DNA of 49,728 nt from Streptosporangiaceae bacterium (GCA_030041135.1 JASHOL010000469.1:1-49728); one strand, 5' to 3'; numbered from the stretch's first letter, positions 25,884 to 34,693 are shown. Notes: generated by a model from the letters alone, not told the origin. A program made the numbers and translations.

Positions 25884-26195
25884 TCACATCGTTCCCGTCG
25901 GTTCCTGGCCCCCGGCGCGCTCGACCGGACGTCGCATGAAGTAGCACATCATGTTGTCGCCCATGCCGACGCCCTCAATCGGCCTGATCAGGTCGTTGAT
26001 CCACGCCGCGCACGCGGACCGCTCGCCGCGGTCGCTCACGATCCAGCCGTCGGCGCCCATGACGTTCGCGGCGCGCAGCAGGCTGTGTACGCCGTCAAGC
26101 ACGCGTGACTTCGATCCGTCGGTCACCACACACGCCGCGGGCGCGGGCCCGACCGTATGCACCACGTATATGTATCCGTACTCCCAGGCGGTCAT
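25884..26195 (-). CDS. Small DUF4177-like protein
   Basis: A 103-residue protein opening with MTAWEYGYIYVVHT and containing LRAANVMGADGWIVSDRG and, near the end, MMCYFMRRP. This reproduces the DUF4177 layout: an initial WEY strand, a helix ending in LG.dGWelv, and a final strand ending in (K/R)RP. The function of this family is unknown. GAGGAG lies upstream of the ATG. It is convergent with the VOC gene and divergent from the aminopeptidase. Confidence 0.72.
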   Translation of the reverse strand: MTAWEYGYIYVVHTVGPAPAACVVTDGSKSRVLDGVHSLLRAANVMGADGWIVSDRGERSACAAWINDLIRPIEGVGMGDNMMCYFMRRPVERAGGQEPTGTM

Positions 26196-26413
26196 CAGCT
26201 CGTACTCCTCGGTATGGCGCTCAGGCAGGCCGCGGGTTCAGATCATCACAGTTAACCGACGGTCGGGAAGACTTGACGGCGTAGGACATCGACGATGGCA
26301 GCTAGCCGACCGAGGCCCGGCTGTCCGCCGCGCGACCGCCCGCACTTCACGGGCTGCCCCGCTCGCGGCTTCCAGTACAGTACGGGGCTGGACCGCGCAA
26401 GTGAGGGAGACCA

Positions 26414-27379
26414 GTGGAGACCAGGACGGAACTGTACCCGCCGACCGAGCCTTACGACTGCGGCATGCTCGATGTCGGCGACGGGCAGTTGGTCTACTGG
26501 GAGGCGCGCGGCAACCCCGAAGGCAAGCCGGCCCTGTTCGTGCACGGCGGGCCAGGGCAGGGGTGCACGCCGAGCATGGGGCGCGCCTTCGACCCTGACC
26601 GCTACCGGATCGTACTGTTCGACCAGCGCGGCTGCGGCCGTAGCACCCCGAACGTCAGCGATCCGGCCGTGGATTTGCAGACCAACACTACCGATTTCCT
26701 GGTCGATGACATGGAGCAGCTGCGGGAGCACCTGGGGATCAACCGCTGGCTGCTGTGCGGTGGCTCGTGGGGCTCGACGTTGATCCTGGCCTATGCGGAG
26801 CGCCATCCCGAGCGCGTGACCGAGATCGTGATCTCTGCCGTGACGACCTCTCGCCGATCGGAGATCGACTGGCTGTACCGTGGAGCCGGGCGGTTCTTCC
26901 CTGGCGAGTGGGACCAGTTCCGGGCCGGAGTCCCCGAGGCGGACCGCCACGAGAACCTCCTCGTTGCTTACGGTCGCCGGCTCGCCGATCCCGATCCGGC
27001 GGTCCGGTACGAGGCCGCCAGCAACTGGATGGCATGGGAAGACGCAGTGCTGTCGCTTGAACCGAATGCCAGAGCGTCGTCGGAGGGGCCGCCAACCGAT
27101 GCCATGGTGGCCTTCGCCAGGCTCTGTGCGCACTACTACTCCCACGCGGCTTGGCTGGAGGAGGGTGAGTTGATCCACTGCGCAGGCCGCCTGGCCGGCA
27201 TTCCGGGCGTGCTCATCCACGGCCGCCTCGACCTGAGCTGCCCGCTGGACACCGCCTGGGAGCTGGCTCACGCCTGGCCTGACGCCGAACTCATCGCGCC
27301 GGCCGACTCAGGCCACCGGGGCAGCGTGACCAAGCGACTGCTCTTGCTGGCTGCACTGGACAAGTTCGGCCCGCAGTAG
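26414..27379 (+). CDS. pip: Prolyl aminopeptidase (proline iminopeptidase)
   Basis: A 321-residue alpha/beta hydrolase of peptidase family S33. Signatures are HGGPGQGC (44-51), FDQRGCGRSTPN (69-80), the nucleophile elbow GGSWGSTL (Ser near 118), HGRLDLSCPL (Asp) and DSGHRGS (His). It removes N-terminal proline from peptides in the cytoplasm. The start is the GTG at 26414, with GAGGGAGA just upstream. The length is normal for bacterial enzymes. Confidence 0.93.
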   Translation: METRTELYPPTEPYDCGMLDVGDGQLVYWEARGNPEGKPALFVHGGPGQGCTPSMGRAFDPDRYRIVLFDQRGCGRSTPNVSDPAVDLQTNTTDFLVDDMEQLREHLGINRWLLCGGSWGSTLILAYAERHPERVTEIVISAVTTSRRSEIDWLYRGAGRFFPGEWDQFRAGVPEADRHENLLVAYGRRLADPDPAVRYEAASNWMAWEDAVLSLEPNARASSEGPPTDAMVAFARLCAHYYSHAAWLEEGELIHCAGRLAGIPGVLIHGRLDLSCPLDTAWELAHAWPDAELIAPADSGHRGSVTKRLLLLAALDKFGPQ

Positions 27380-27421
27380 CCGGCCGCAGCCCACGGTTGC
27401 AGCCCCGCCGCGGGACCACGC

Positions 27422-27427
27422 TACGGT
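27422..27427 (+). promoter_or_regulatory. -10 box of a probable leaderless LysE promoter
   Basis: TACGGT lies 6 bases before the ATG at 27434, and no ribosome binding site is present. A TTGCAG at 27397-27402 is a possible, widely spaced -35. Confidence 0.45.
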
Positions 27428-27433
27428 GGCGTC

Positions 27434-28072
27434 ATGTTCTCGGCCGCCGATCTCCTTGGGTATGCGCTCGCATCCTTTGTCATCATCGTTATTCCCGGCC
27501 CGAGCGTGCTGTTCGTGGTCGGCCGTGCCCTGGCTTACGGTCGGCGCACCGCGCTGGTTACGGTTGGCGGGAACGCGGTGGGCAACTACGTGGTTGCCGT
27601 GTTCGTGGCGGTCGGCATCGGCGCGCTCGTGCAGCGGTCGGAGCAGGCCTTCGTCGCACTGAAACTGGCCGGCGCGGCGTATCTGGTCTGGCTGGGGATT
27701 CAGGCGTTCCGCCGGCGCGGCAAGCTGGCGGACGCGTTCAGCACACCTCCACCGCCGCGCACCGGCAAGCGCGCGGCGCGGGAGGGCTTCGTCGTCGGAG
27801 TGACCAACCCGAAGGCCCTGATCCTGTTCGGGGCCGTGCTCCCGCAGTTCGTTGACCGCTCCGCCGGTGACGTGCCAGTTCAGATGCTGCTACTCGGGCT
27901 GGTGTCGATCGCGATCGGACTGATGTCCGACAGCTCGTGGGCGATCGCGGCGAGTCAGCTGCGAGCCTGGTTCGCCCGGTCCCCGCGCCGCTTCGCCGTC
28001 GTCGGCGGGGCCGGCGGACTGGCCATGATCGGCGTGGGGGTCACCGTCGCCGTGACCGGCCGCAGTACCTGA
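27434..28072 (+). CDS. LysE/RhtB family amino acid exporter
   Basis: A 212-residue membrane protein with six predicted helices and the LysE start motif VIIVIPGPSVLFVVGRALAYGRRTAL, followed by AGAAYLVWLGIQAFR and the middle signature GFVVGVTNPKALILFGAVLPQFV. The family exports basic or neutral amino acids or related metabolites. It appears leaderless and monocistronic, following the prolyl aminopeptidase by 54 bases. Confidence 0.93.
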   Translation: MFSAADLLGYALASFVIIVIPGPSVLFVVGRALAYGRRTALVTVGGNAVGNYVVAVFVAVGIGALVQRSEQAFVALKLAGAAYLVWLGIQAFRRRGKLADAFSTPPPPRTGKRAAREGFVVGVTNPKALILFGAVLPQFVDRSAGDVPVQMLLLGLVSIAIGLMSDSSWAIAASQLRAWFARSPRRFAVVGGAGGLAMIGVGVTVAVTGRST

Positions 28073-28488
28073 CCTGACCTCAGCGCACGCGGCGGCCAGG
28101 GCCAGCCGCGCCCAGTTCAGCTTTTCGCCGCTCACCGCCCGATCCGTCCGCGCGGCGTGCTCACTGGATGGTCGGTGGCCGCCTGGCAGGAGTGCGAAGG
28201 CCGCGCCCGTCGGGCCGCCGTTGGATTGGCTCAAACTGATTAAGGGCGCGTTGACGGATAGGCCGTCTGCCCGGCGCGGCGTCACTCTGCCTGCAGCCAA
28301 CGTCGCCGCATCCTGGCTCGGCCGGAAGTCATCCGGCCCGGAGGGATTGGCATTACGGTCGGCCGGAAATGGCGGCATTTGACTATCGTGATGCCGCCTT
28401 ACAAGGATCGGTTTGCTCGCCGCGTTCCGGCGAGGAACATGGATCAGCATCGAACGGCGGGCGACGCCGGTTCAGAAAGGATCTTGTT
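28073..28488. other. Leader/intergenic region with two hairpins before the secreted peptide gene
   Basis: No gene is supported. Two stem-loops stand out: GGCGGCAT/ATGCCGCC (28371-28378 and 28391-28398, 12-base loop) and CTCGCCG/CGGCGAG (28416-28422 and 28428-28434, 5-base loop). Both precede the peptide start at 28489 and could form a structured 5' UTR. The ORF listed from 28369 runs through these and is less likely to be translated upstream of 28489. Confidence 0.5.
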
Positions 28489-28680
28489 ATGAGGCTCATC
28501 CGCAGCGTCACGGTCATCGGCCTGGCGGGTTCTGCACTGACGGCCGGTGGCCTCGCCATCGGGGCGCTCACGGCGGCGCCGGTCGCGCTCGCCGGCCCGG
28601 TGTCGAACCCGACGGCGGTGGAGTACGCGGGGGCGGTGTCGAACCCGACCGCGGTGGAGTACGGCGCCCACACGGGCTAG
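28489..28680 (+). CDS. 63-residue secreted peptide precursor with duplicated 12-residue unit
   Basis: The ATG at 28489 has AAAGGA eight bases upstream. MRLIRSVTVIGL followed by a hydrophobic Ala/Gly-rich stretch and APVALA is a typical signal peptide; cleavage after ALA would leave about 28 residues. These contain GPVSNPTAVEYA and GAVSNPTAVEYG in tandem and a final AHTG. No family is recognised. The coding of a very short mature product by a near-perfect duplication suggests a structural, signalling or adhesive peptide. It is followed by the nitrogen-controlled ammonium transporter on the same strand, but has its own upstream region. Confidence 0.75.
   Translation: MRLIRSVTVIGLAGSALTAGGLAIGALTAAPVALAGPVSNPTAVEYAGAVSNPTAVEYGAHTG
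28594..28665 (+). repeat. 36-bp in-frame direct duplication
   Basis: Two 36-base units encode G(P/A)VSNPTAVEY(A/G). They differ at only a few bases, so the duplication is recent or under purifying selection. Confidence 0.8.
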
Positions 28681-28796
28681 CAACGGCCAGCGCGCACGGG
28701 GAGTAGCAAAGAGGCACAGCACCAGTCGGCCGCCCTGGGTGGGTACGGCACCGGGCGTAGCCTGGCGCGTCCGTCCCATCAACGGGCGGCCGATTG

Positions 28797-28885
28797 GTCA
28801 CGTTAAGAAACAAAGGTTTAACGCTGCCGAAGCGCTGCTGAGTCACCGTGCCTTCGGCGTAACGGCTGGGAAACGTGAGCGAAAC
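28797..28885 (+). promoter_or_regulatory. GlnR-like box cluster upstream of the ammonium transporter
   Basis: GTAAC-N6-GAAAC-N6-GAAAC (28859-28885) matches the actinobacterial GlnR pattern gTnAC-n6-GaAAC with 11-base periodicity. A second, weaker set GTCAC-N5-GAAAC-N6-TTAAC lies at 28797-28822 and includes the inverted repeat CGTTAA/TTAACG. GlnR activates ammonium uptake under nitrogen limitation, which fits the gene that follows. Confidence 0.7.
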
Positions 28886-28940
28886 GGGGCTGTGGGAGAC
28901 ATGAAGCGTACCTGACAAACCGAAGAGTCGGCTGGGATCC

Positions 28941-30422
28941 GTGCTGGTCGCCGTTGCCTGGCTACCCGGCAGCCCTTCGCTTCAGCCTATGGGAGGCGGA
29001 GAGTTGGACCCGTACGCGAGTTTCCTCAGTCCAGGGGATAACGCCTGGCAGCTGACGGCGGCGACGCTCGTCGGGCTGATGAGCATCCCCGCGCTCGCCG
29101 TGCTGTACGGCGGGATCGTGCAGCGCAAGTGGGCCGTGAACACGATGCTGATGGTGTTCACGGCCTTCTGCCTGACCCTGATCGTCTGGGTGCTGTGGGC
29201 GTTCAGGATGGGGTTCGGATCACCCTGGATATCCACGTTCGTAGGTAAGCCGTCCGCGGTCGTCGGAGTGGCGGGCGAGCAGGCGCAGGCCGTCATCCCT
29301 TCGCTGAAGGGACTGATGCCGAGCTTCAGGTTCCCCGAGGGATCGCTGGTCTACTTCCAGTTCGTCTTCGCCGCGATCACCCCGATCCTGTTCCTCGGCA
29401 GCGTGATCGGCCGGATCAAGTTCAAGGTCTGGCTGATATTCGTCCCGCTCTGGATCACGTTCGCGTACGCCGTGAACGCGTTTCTGCTGTGGGGCGGCGG
29501 CTACTGGGCGGCCAAGGGCGCGCTCGACTACTCGGGCGGTTACGTCATCCACCTCGCTGCGGGCGTGTCGGGGTTCGTCGCCGCCGCCATGGTCGGTCCG
29601 CGTCTGGCCCGCGACCGGGAGAAGGCAGTCCCGAACAACCTGCTGTTCGTCGCGGTCGGAGCCGGCATCCTGTGGCTGGGCTGGAACGGCTTCAACGGCG
29701 GCGATCCGTACTTCGCCGGGGCAGACGCCACCGCCGCGGTCGTCAACACCAACCTCGCCACGGCGGTCGCGATGATGGCCTGGATCATCATGGACATGGG
29801 CTTCGGCAAGGACCGCAAGCCCACGTTCCTGGGCGGCGTGAACGGCATGATCTGCGGCCTGGTCGGAATCACGCCGGCCGCCGGGTACGTCAACGGCGTC
29901 GGCGCGATCGTCATCGGCCTGGTCGACTCGGTCGTGGTGTGGATGCTGTTTGCGTACCTGCCGCGCAAGATCTGGCCGTTCAACAAGGTCGACGACGCGC
30001 TCGGCGTGGTCTACACCCATGGGTTCGCGGGCCTGCTCGGCGGCCTGATGGTCGGCCTGGTCGCCGACCCGAAGATGATCGAGTACATCGGGATCGGCAA
30101 GGCACCGAGCGTCAGCGGCGCGGGCCTGTTCTACGGCAACGCGAGGCAACTGCTCATCCAGGCAGGCGCGGCCCTCACGATCATCGTCTGGGACGCCCTG
30201 GTCACCTATGCGATCCTGCGGATGATCAAGTTCTTCACGCCATTGCGGATGCCGGACGCCGAACTGCAGGTCGGCGACGCCGCCATCCACGGAGAAGTTG
30301 CCTATCCGGAGGAGGAGCCCGAGATCGTGCCCACTCCGGTGCTGGTAGGGGCAGGCCGGGGCGGCGACGATGGGTCCGGCGATCCTTTCCTTGGCGAGTC
30401 GCCCGACATCAGGAGCGCCTGA
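28941..30422 (+). CDS. amt: Ammonium transporter (Amt family)
   Basis: A large (up to 493-residue) Amt channel with eleven expected helices. The pore twin-histidine positions are visible: GGYVIHLAAGVSGFVAA (first) and VVYTHGFAGLLGG (second). It conducts NH3/NH4+ across the membrane. The ORF begins at a GTG at 28941; an in-frame TTG at 29004 (reading MDPYASFLSPGDNAW) is preceded at good distance by GGGAGG and is a strong alternative, as is the ATG at 28989. The C-terminal tail (about 55 residues) is acidic then Gly-rich. No glnK or glnD follows. Confidence 0.9.
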   Translation: MLVAVAWLPGSPSLQPMGGGELDPYASFLSPGDNAWQLTAATLVGLMSIPALAVLYGGIVQRKWAVNTMLMVFTAFCLTLIVWVLWAFRMGFGSPWISTFVGKPSAVVGVAGEQAQAVIPSLKGLMPSFRFPEGSLVYFQFVFAAITPILFLGSVIGRIKFKVWLIFVPLWITFAYAVNAFLLWGGGYWAAKGALDYSGGYVIHLAAGVSGFVAAAMVGPRLARDREKAVPNNLLFVAVGAGILWLGWNGFNGGDPYFAGADATAAVVNTNLATAVAMMAWIIMDMGFGKDRKPTFLGGVNGMICGLVGITPAAGYVNGVGAIVIGLVDSVVVWMLFAYLPRKIWPFNKVDDALGVVYTHGFAGLLGGLMVGLVADPKMIEYIGIGKAPSVSGAGLFYGNARQLLIQAGAALTIIVWDALVTYAILRMIKFFTPLRMPDAELQVGDAAIHGEVAYPEEEPEIVPTPVLVGAGRGGDDGSGDPFLGESPDIRSA

Positions 30423-30443
30423 ACGTACCGGCGATAGATGCGG

Positions 30444-32111
30444 TCAGTGCCCCCGGAATGCCTCCTCAAGCCACCACGAGGCATGGTCGGCCGTGACCTT
30501 CGCGTCGATCACGATGGGCCGGTCCCGCGATCCCTCTAGCCACTCGCGGACCGGCCCAAGGTCATCGACTTTCCGCACCGTCACCGCGGCGCAGCCAAAG
30601 CCGGCCCCGATCGCGGCGATGTCAACGGGAGGGAACCGGACGGTGTCCAGCGGATAGCCGTCGGGCCCGAAGTGGTGGACTTCGGCCCCGTACGCCTCGT
30701 CGTCATAGATCACGATCACCATCGGCAGGCCGAGCCGGACAGCGGTCTCAAGCTCGCTGATCCCCATCAGCGCGCCGCCATCACCCAAGGCCGCGACGGT
30801 CAAGCGGTCAGGCCGGGCGATCGCGACGCCGATCGCCGATGCCAGGCCGAGGCCGATCGACTGGTAGGCCTGGGTAAAGCAGAAGCCGTTCTGGTCAGGA
30901 ACCGACAGGTACATGCTTGGGTAGCCCATGAAGTTGCCGGAGTCGATGGCGACGGTCCGCTCGGCGGGCAGCATGTCGTCCAGCGCGATGGACAGGGTCC
31001 GCGGATCGATCCGCTGCCCGTCGCTCTCGTCCTCATAGGGCACGTCGCGCCAGCGGACTTCGCGAGCGATGCGATCGCGCAGTTGCGCGGAGCGGTACCC
31101 GGTGTCAGGCCAGCCGGACGCGGCCGGCACCCGGCCGAGCTTGGCCGTCACGGCAGCTGCGGTTTCGGCTACGTCACCGACGACGCCGACGTGGATCCGC
31201 CGGTGCGCGCCGATGGCCGCCTTGTCGATATCGACCTGCGCGACGGTCGCGGTCTTGCCGAGAAGGGTGCCGTGTCTGGTGGTCCACATGTTCAGCGAGC
31301 AGCCCCATCCGACAACCAGGTCGGCCTCGCTGATCAGCGACGCAGCCAGCGGCGAGGCGAAGCCGCCGCTCACGTCCAGGTCCCACGGGTTGTCCTTGAA
31401 CAGTCCCTTGGCCGCGGCCGATGTCGCAAGCAGCGCGCCGCACGCGTCGGCCAGGTATTCAAGCGGCTGGCGGGCGTCGGCCACGCGGGCGCCGCGCCCG
31501 GCGATGAACACCGGGCGCTCCGCACTCGCGATTGCCTGGGCCAGCGCCGCCACCTGCTGGGGCGACGGCTCCGGCAGGGCCTTTGCGGCGGGTTGCGTCG
31601 GGCCGCCGGCCGGCCACGTGCACTCGGCGGCCTGGATGTCCAGCGGCAGCGCCAGCACCACGGTGCGCCGCTCGTCCGCGGCGGTCAGGTACGCGCGGAC
31701 GGCATCGTCGATGGCCAGGCTGGGCGAGTGCAAGCGGGCGGGCGTCGCGCCGATGCCCGTGGCCAGCGCGGCCACGTCGATCCTGAAGTTGGACTGCACC
31801 GCCGACGCGCTAACGTCGGCGGCGAGTACGACCAGCGGAGTGCGGCTCTTGGCCGCCTCGGTGAGGCCGGTCATCGCGTTGGTGACGCCGGGTCCCTGGT
31901 GCACGCTCACGATGCCCGGCCGGCCGGTGCTCCGCGCCCAGGCATCGGCCATGCAGGCCGCGCCGCCCTCGTGCCGGGCCGCGACGTACCTGGCACCCTT
32001 GGCGATCAGGGCGTTCGTGACGTGGAAGTTGCCGCTCCCGACCACGCCGAAGACCGTGTCGGCGCCAAGCTCGGCTAGCGCGTCCGCGACCGCTTCGTGG
32101 ACGCGCATCAC
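30444..32111 (-). CDS. Thiamine-pyrophosphate-dependent decarboxylase/synthase family protein
   Basis: A 555-residue protein with all three domains of the acetolactate synthase/benzoylformate decarboxylase group. E48 in ARHEGGAACMAD is the conserved cofactor-activating Glu; the TPP/Mg motif is GDGGALMGISELETA...YDDEAYG near 440-470. Substrate-defining residues cannot be read by eye, so 2-keto acid decarboxylation or carboligation are both possible. It overlaps the upstream cyclase gene by 4 bases (ATGA), so the two are translated together. Confidence 0.9.
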   Translation of the reverse strand: MMRVHEAVADALAELGADTVFGVVGSGNFHVTNALIAKGARYVAARHEGGAACMADAWARSTGRPGIVSVHQGPGVTNAMTGLTEAAKSRTPLVVLAADVSASAVQSNFRIDVAALATGIGATPARLHSPSLAIDDAVRAYLTAADERRTVVLALPLDIQAAECTWPAGGPTQPAAKALPEPSPQQVAALAQAIASAERPVFIAGRGARVADARQPLEYLADACGALLATSAAAKGLFKDNPWDLDVSGGFASPLAASLISEADLVVGWGCSLNMWTTRHGTLLGKTATVAQVDIDKAAIGAHRRIHVGVVGDVAETAAAVTAKLGRVPAASGWPDTGYRSAQLRDRIAREVRWRDVPYEDESDGQRIDPRTLSIALDDMLPAERTVAIDSGNFMGYPSMYLSVPDQNGFCFTQAYQSIGLGLASAIGVAIARPDRLTVAALGDGGALMGISELETAVRLGLPMVIVIYDDEAYGAEVHHFGPDGYPLDTVRFPPVDIAAIGAGFGCAAVTVRKVDDLGPVREWLEGSRDRPIVIDAKVTADHASWWLEEAFRGH

Positions 32112-32884
32112 GGCCGCTCGACCAGCGCGAGCACGCGCGCCGGGCTGCCCGACCCGTTCACGATCGGCAGCGGCCCTATCACCAGGACGGCCCCGGTAGG
32201 CGGCAGGGAAGCCAGGTTCTGCAGTTGCGTCAGTCCGTACTTGCCGGCTCCGAGCAAGGCCGCATGGCAGGGGAACGGGGGATCGAACGAGTGCGCAGTC
32301 CCCGCGTCTGTGCCCACCGTCTCCACGCCGAGGCCGATGACCGGCGCCTCATCCGCCAGCCAGCGCGCGCACTCCACCGACACGCCGGGCGTGTGCGGGC
32401 CGGTCTCGTTGGCGTTCAGGAAGTCGGCCTGGCTGGCGGACCTAGCGTCCCAGCCAGTCCGGTACAGCAGCCACCCGCCTTCGGGCAGCGACCCGTGCTC
32501 GGTCTCCCACTTCTTGATGTGATCGGGCTCGAGCAGGAAGTCGGGGTCGGCGGCGGCCTCGGCCGAGAAGTCGAGCACGACAGCCGGTCCGATGAGGCTG
32601 GCGGGTGCTACCGCCGAGACGTCCTGGCCGTCCCTGCCGGTGATCCAGTGGATGGGAGCATCGAAGTGCGTGCCGGTGTGCTCGCCGGTCGTGATGTTGT
32701 TCCAGTACCACCCTGGCCCGCGCTCGTCGTAGCGGCTGATCTCCTGCATGCTGAACGGCACCGTGTTCCCGAACGGGGCGGGAAGCTGGATGATCGGGGT
32801 GGTCGGCTCGAGCCGGGCAGTCAGGTCAATTACCTCGATTCGGGCCGACCGTATGGCAGCGACGAGCTGGTCGAGCAGCGGCAT
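32108..32884 (-). CDS. Cyclase family protein (kynurenine formamidase-like metal hydrolase)
   Basis: A 258-residue member of the cyclase family, with the metal-binding HTGTHFDAPIHW motif (about 69-80) and a late GLGVETVGTDAG segment. Family members hydrolyse N-formylkynurenine or related amides, isatin or cyclic esters. The ORF starts at 32956, but the ATG at 32884 follows GGAGG at a 7-base spacing. Its operon with a TPP enzyme suggests production or release of an oxo-acid that the TPP enzyme then processes, as in isatin or aryl-glyoxylate breakdown (inference). Confidence 0.88.
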   Translation of the reverse strand: MPLLDQLVAAIRSARIEVIDLTARLEPTTPIIQLPAPFGNTVPFSMQEISRYDERGPGWYWNNITTGEHTGTHFDAPIHWITGRDGQDVSAVAPASLIGPAVVLDFSAEAAADPDFLLEPDHIKKWETEHGSLPEGGWLLYRTGWDARSASQADFLNANETGPHTPGVSVECARWLADEAPVIGLGVETVGTDAGTAHSFDPPFPCHAALLGAGKYGLTQLQNLASLPPTGAVLVIGPLPIVNGSGSPARVLALVERP

Positions 32885-33030
32885 GAAGTGCCTCCGGAGT
32901 AGCTGGCGGGTATCCGGGCCATAAACAATCGGGGAGCCTGCCCCGGACGTATGCACCAGACTGCCGCAGTACGACCGGGCCAGGGAAGACCCAGGCCTAG
33001 CTGGTCCCGACCGTCACGCAGAATAGGGAC

Positions 33031-33807
33031 ATGACGACGCCCGTGATTAAGTCAGAAACGCTGGTGACTGAGGACGGCGTACCCATTGACGCCGTTCATC
33101 TGGTCGGCGACCGGCGGCTGGCGTTCGTGCTGGCTCACGGGTTCACCCTGAACTGGCAGCGGCCGTCCGTCTGGCGGGTGGCCAGGCGGCTCAACCGGTT
33201 CGGCGGGGTGGTCGCGTTCGACTTTCGGGGGCACGGTCGGTCAGGCAGCGCATCGACGCTAGGCGATCTTGAGATCAGGGACCTGGACGTGGCGATCAGG
33301 TACGCCAGGGAACTCGGCTATGGGCGGATCGTCACGATCGGCTTCTCCATGGGCGCCTCGATTGTGCTCAGGCACGCCGCGCTGCTTGGCGGCGAAGACG
33401 CTGTGATCTCGATCAGCGGTCCCGGCCGCTGGTACTACCGGGGCACGCTGGCCATGCGGAAGGTCCACTTCGCGGTAGAGCACCGGCTGGGCCGCCTGAT
33501 CGCCAAGACGTTCATGAACACGAGGATCAGCGGCGGCCGGTGGGATCCGATCCCTGTGCCTCCCGCGGATGCTGCCGCCAAGATAGCGCCGACGCCGCTG
33601 CTGATCGTGCACGGCGACCAAGACGAGTACTTCCCGACCGATCATGCCGAGCAGTTGTTCGAGGCGGCGCATCAGCCCAAGGAGCTATGGATCGTGCCAG
33701 GCTTCGGTCACGCAGAGAACGGGGCGGAGGCGGCCCTGCTTGACCGGATTGGCATCTGGGCGGTGACCGCGATCACTCCGAGCATCGCACCCGACGTCGT
33801 GGCCTGA
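33031..33807 (+). CDS. Alpha/beta-fold hydrolase
   Basis: A 258-residue hydrolase: LAHGFTLNW (oxyanion region), FDFRGHGRSG, nucleophile elbow TIGFSMGAS, HGDQDEYFP (Asp) and PGFGHAENG (His). Probably a cytosolic esterase or lipase-like enzyme; no signal peptide. It is divergent from the cyclase operon (146-base gap) and convergent with the carboxypeptidase gene. Confidence 0.88.
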   Translation: MTTPVIKSETLVTEDGVPIDAVHLVGDRRLAFVLAHGFTLNWQRPSVWRVARRLNRFGGVVAFDFRGHGRSGSASTLGDLEIRDLDVAIRYARELGYGRIVTIGFSMGASIVLRHAALLGGEDAVISISGPGRWYYRGTLAMRKVHFAVEHRLGRLIAKTFMNTRISGGRWDPIPVPPADAAAKIAPTPLLIVHGDQDEYFPTDHAEQLFEAAHQPKELWIVPGFGHAENGAEAALLDRIGIWAVTAITPSIAPDVVA

Positions 33808-33811
33808 GCGG

Positions 33812-34693
33812 TTAGCTCGCGAACTGCGCGAACCCCCACTTCAGCAGGTCCTTGGCGGCCGCGAAGCGCTCGTTGGGATCGGTGCTCGTGCTGTTCAGGA
33901 CGACGCCAAGCAGCTCATGCCCGCTGCGGACAGCCTCGAAGAGCAGGCAGTACCCCGCCTTAGCCGTGTATCCGGTCTTGATCCCGATCGTGCCCTTGAA
34001 CTCGCCGAGCAGCAGGTTGGTGTTCTTCCAGAAGTAGTGGTGATGCAGCCTCGTCGCCCGGATGCTGGCCTTGGATAGCCTCACGATCTGACGGAACGAG
34101 GCGTACTTCATGACGGCCGCGGCCAGCAGCATCAGGTCGTGCGGGGTGGAGTAAGTCGTGTACTCGGTCGGCCAGGGCAGCCCGTCGAAGTTGGCATAGT
34201 GCGTCCTGGTCATGCCGAGTTTGCGGGCCTCGGCGTTCATCTTGCGCACGAAGCGCTTCCAGCCGGGCCCGTAGCTGCCCGCGAGCAGGTAAGCCGCGTC
34301 GCTGCCAGAGGGCAGCAGCAGGCCCTCAAGCAACTGCCTGGCGGTCAGGCGGTCACCGGGGATCAGGCCCGCCTCGCTGGGGTCGTAGGCCTGCCCGTAC
34401 TCCTCCGCAGCTTTCGTCACCCTGATCTCCCGGTTCAGGTCGCCGGACTGCAGCACTACCAGGGCCGTCATGACCTTGGTGATGCTGGCGATCGGGCGCT
34501 CGACGTTGACGGCACGGCTCCACATCAGCTGTCCGTTCGCAGCGTTAACCAGGTCGGCTCCAGCGGCCACGACGCCGGCCGGTCCCGGCCGGCTCGCCGC
34601 GGACGCGGCCGTCGTTGGCAGGGCGGCCAGCAGGCCCGCGCCTGCTAACCCGCCAGCCAGGATCGCGGCCAGTATGCGGCGTGCTGGGCGCAT
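33812..34693 (-). CDS. D-alanyl-D-alanine carboxypeptidase (penicillin-binding protein)
   Basis: A 293-residue exported peptidase of the S11 family. A signal peptide (ARRILAAILAGGLAGAGLLAAL) precedes the catalytic SITK motif, and the KTG motif is in GIKTGYTAKAG. The second motif, usually SGN, reads SGS in LPSGSDAAYLL; K15-like enzymes have Cys there, so a third-residue change is tolerated. It trims the terminal D-Ala of peptidoglycan stem peptides outside the membrane. It ends without a C-terminal membrane helix, so it may be secreted or only loosely bound. Confidence 0.9.
   Translation of the reverse strand: MRPARRILAAILAGGLAGAGLLAALPTTAASAASRPGPAGVVAAGADLVNAANGQLMWSRAVNVERPIASITKVMTALVVLQSGDLNREIRVTKAAEEYGQAYDPSEAGLIPGDRLTARQLLEGLLLPSGSDAAYLLAGSYGPGWKRFVRKMNAEARKLGMTRTHYANFDGLPWPTEYTTYSTPHDLMLLAAAVMKYASFRQIVRLSKASIRATRLHHHYFWKNTNLLLGEFKGTIGIKTGYTAKAGYCLLFEAVRSGHELLGVVLNSTSTDPNERFAAAKDLLKWGFAQFAS

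Noticed and set aside
33812-34693. Missing SGN motif as evidence that the carboxypeptidase is inactive
   Set aside because: Related actinobacterial enzymes vary at the third residue (SGC), and the SITK and KTG motifs are intact.
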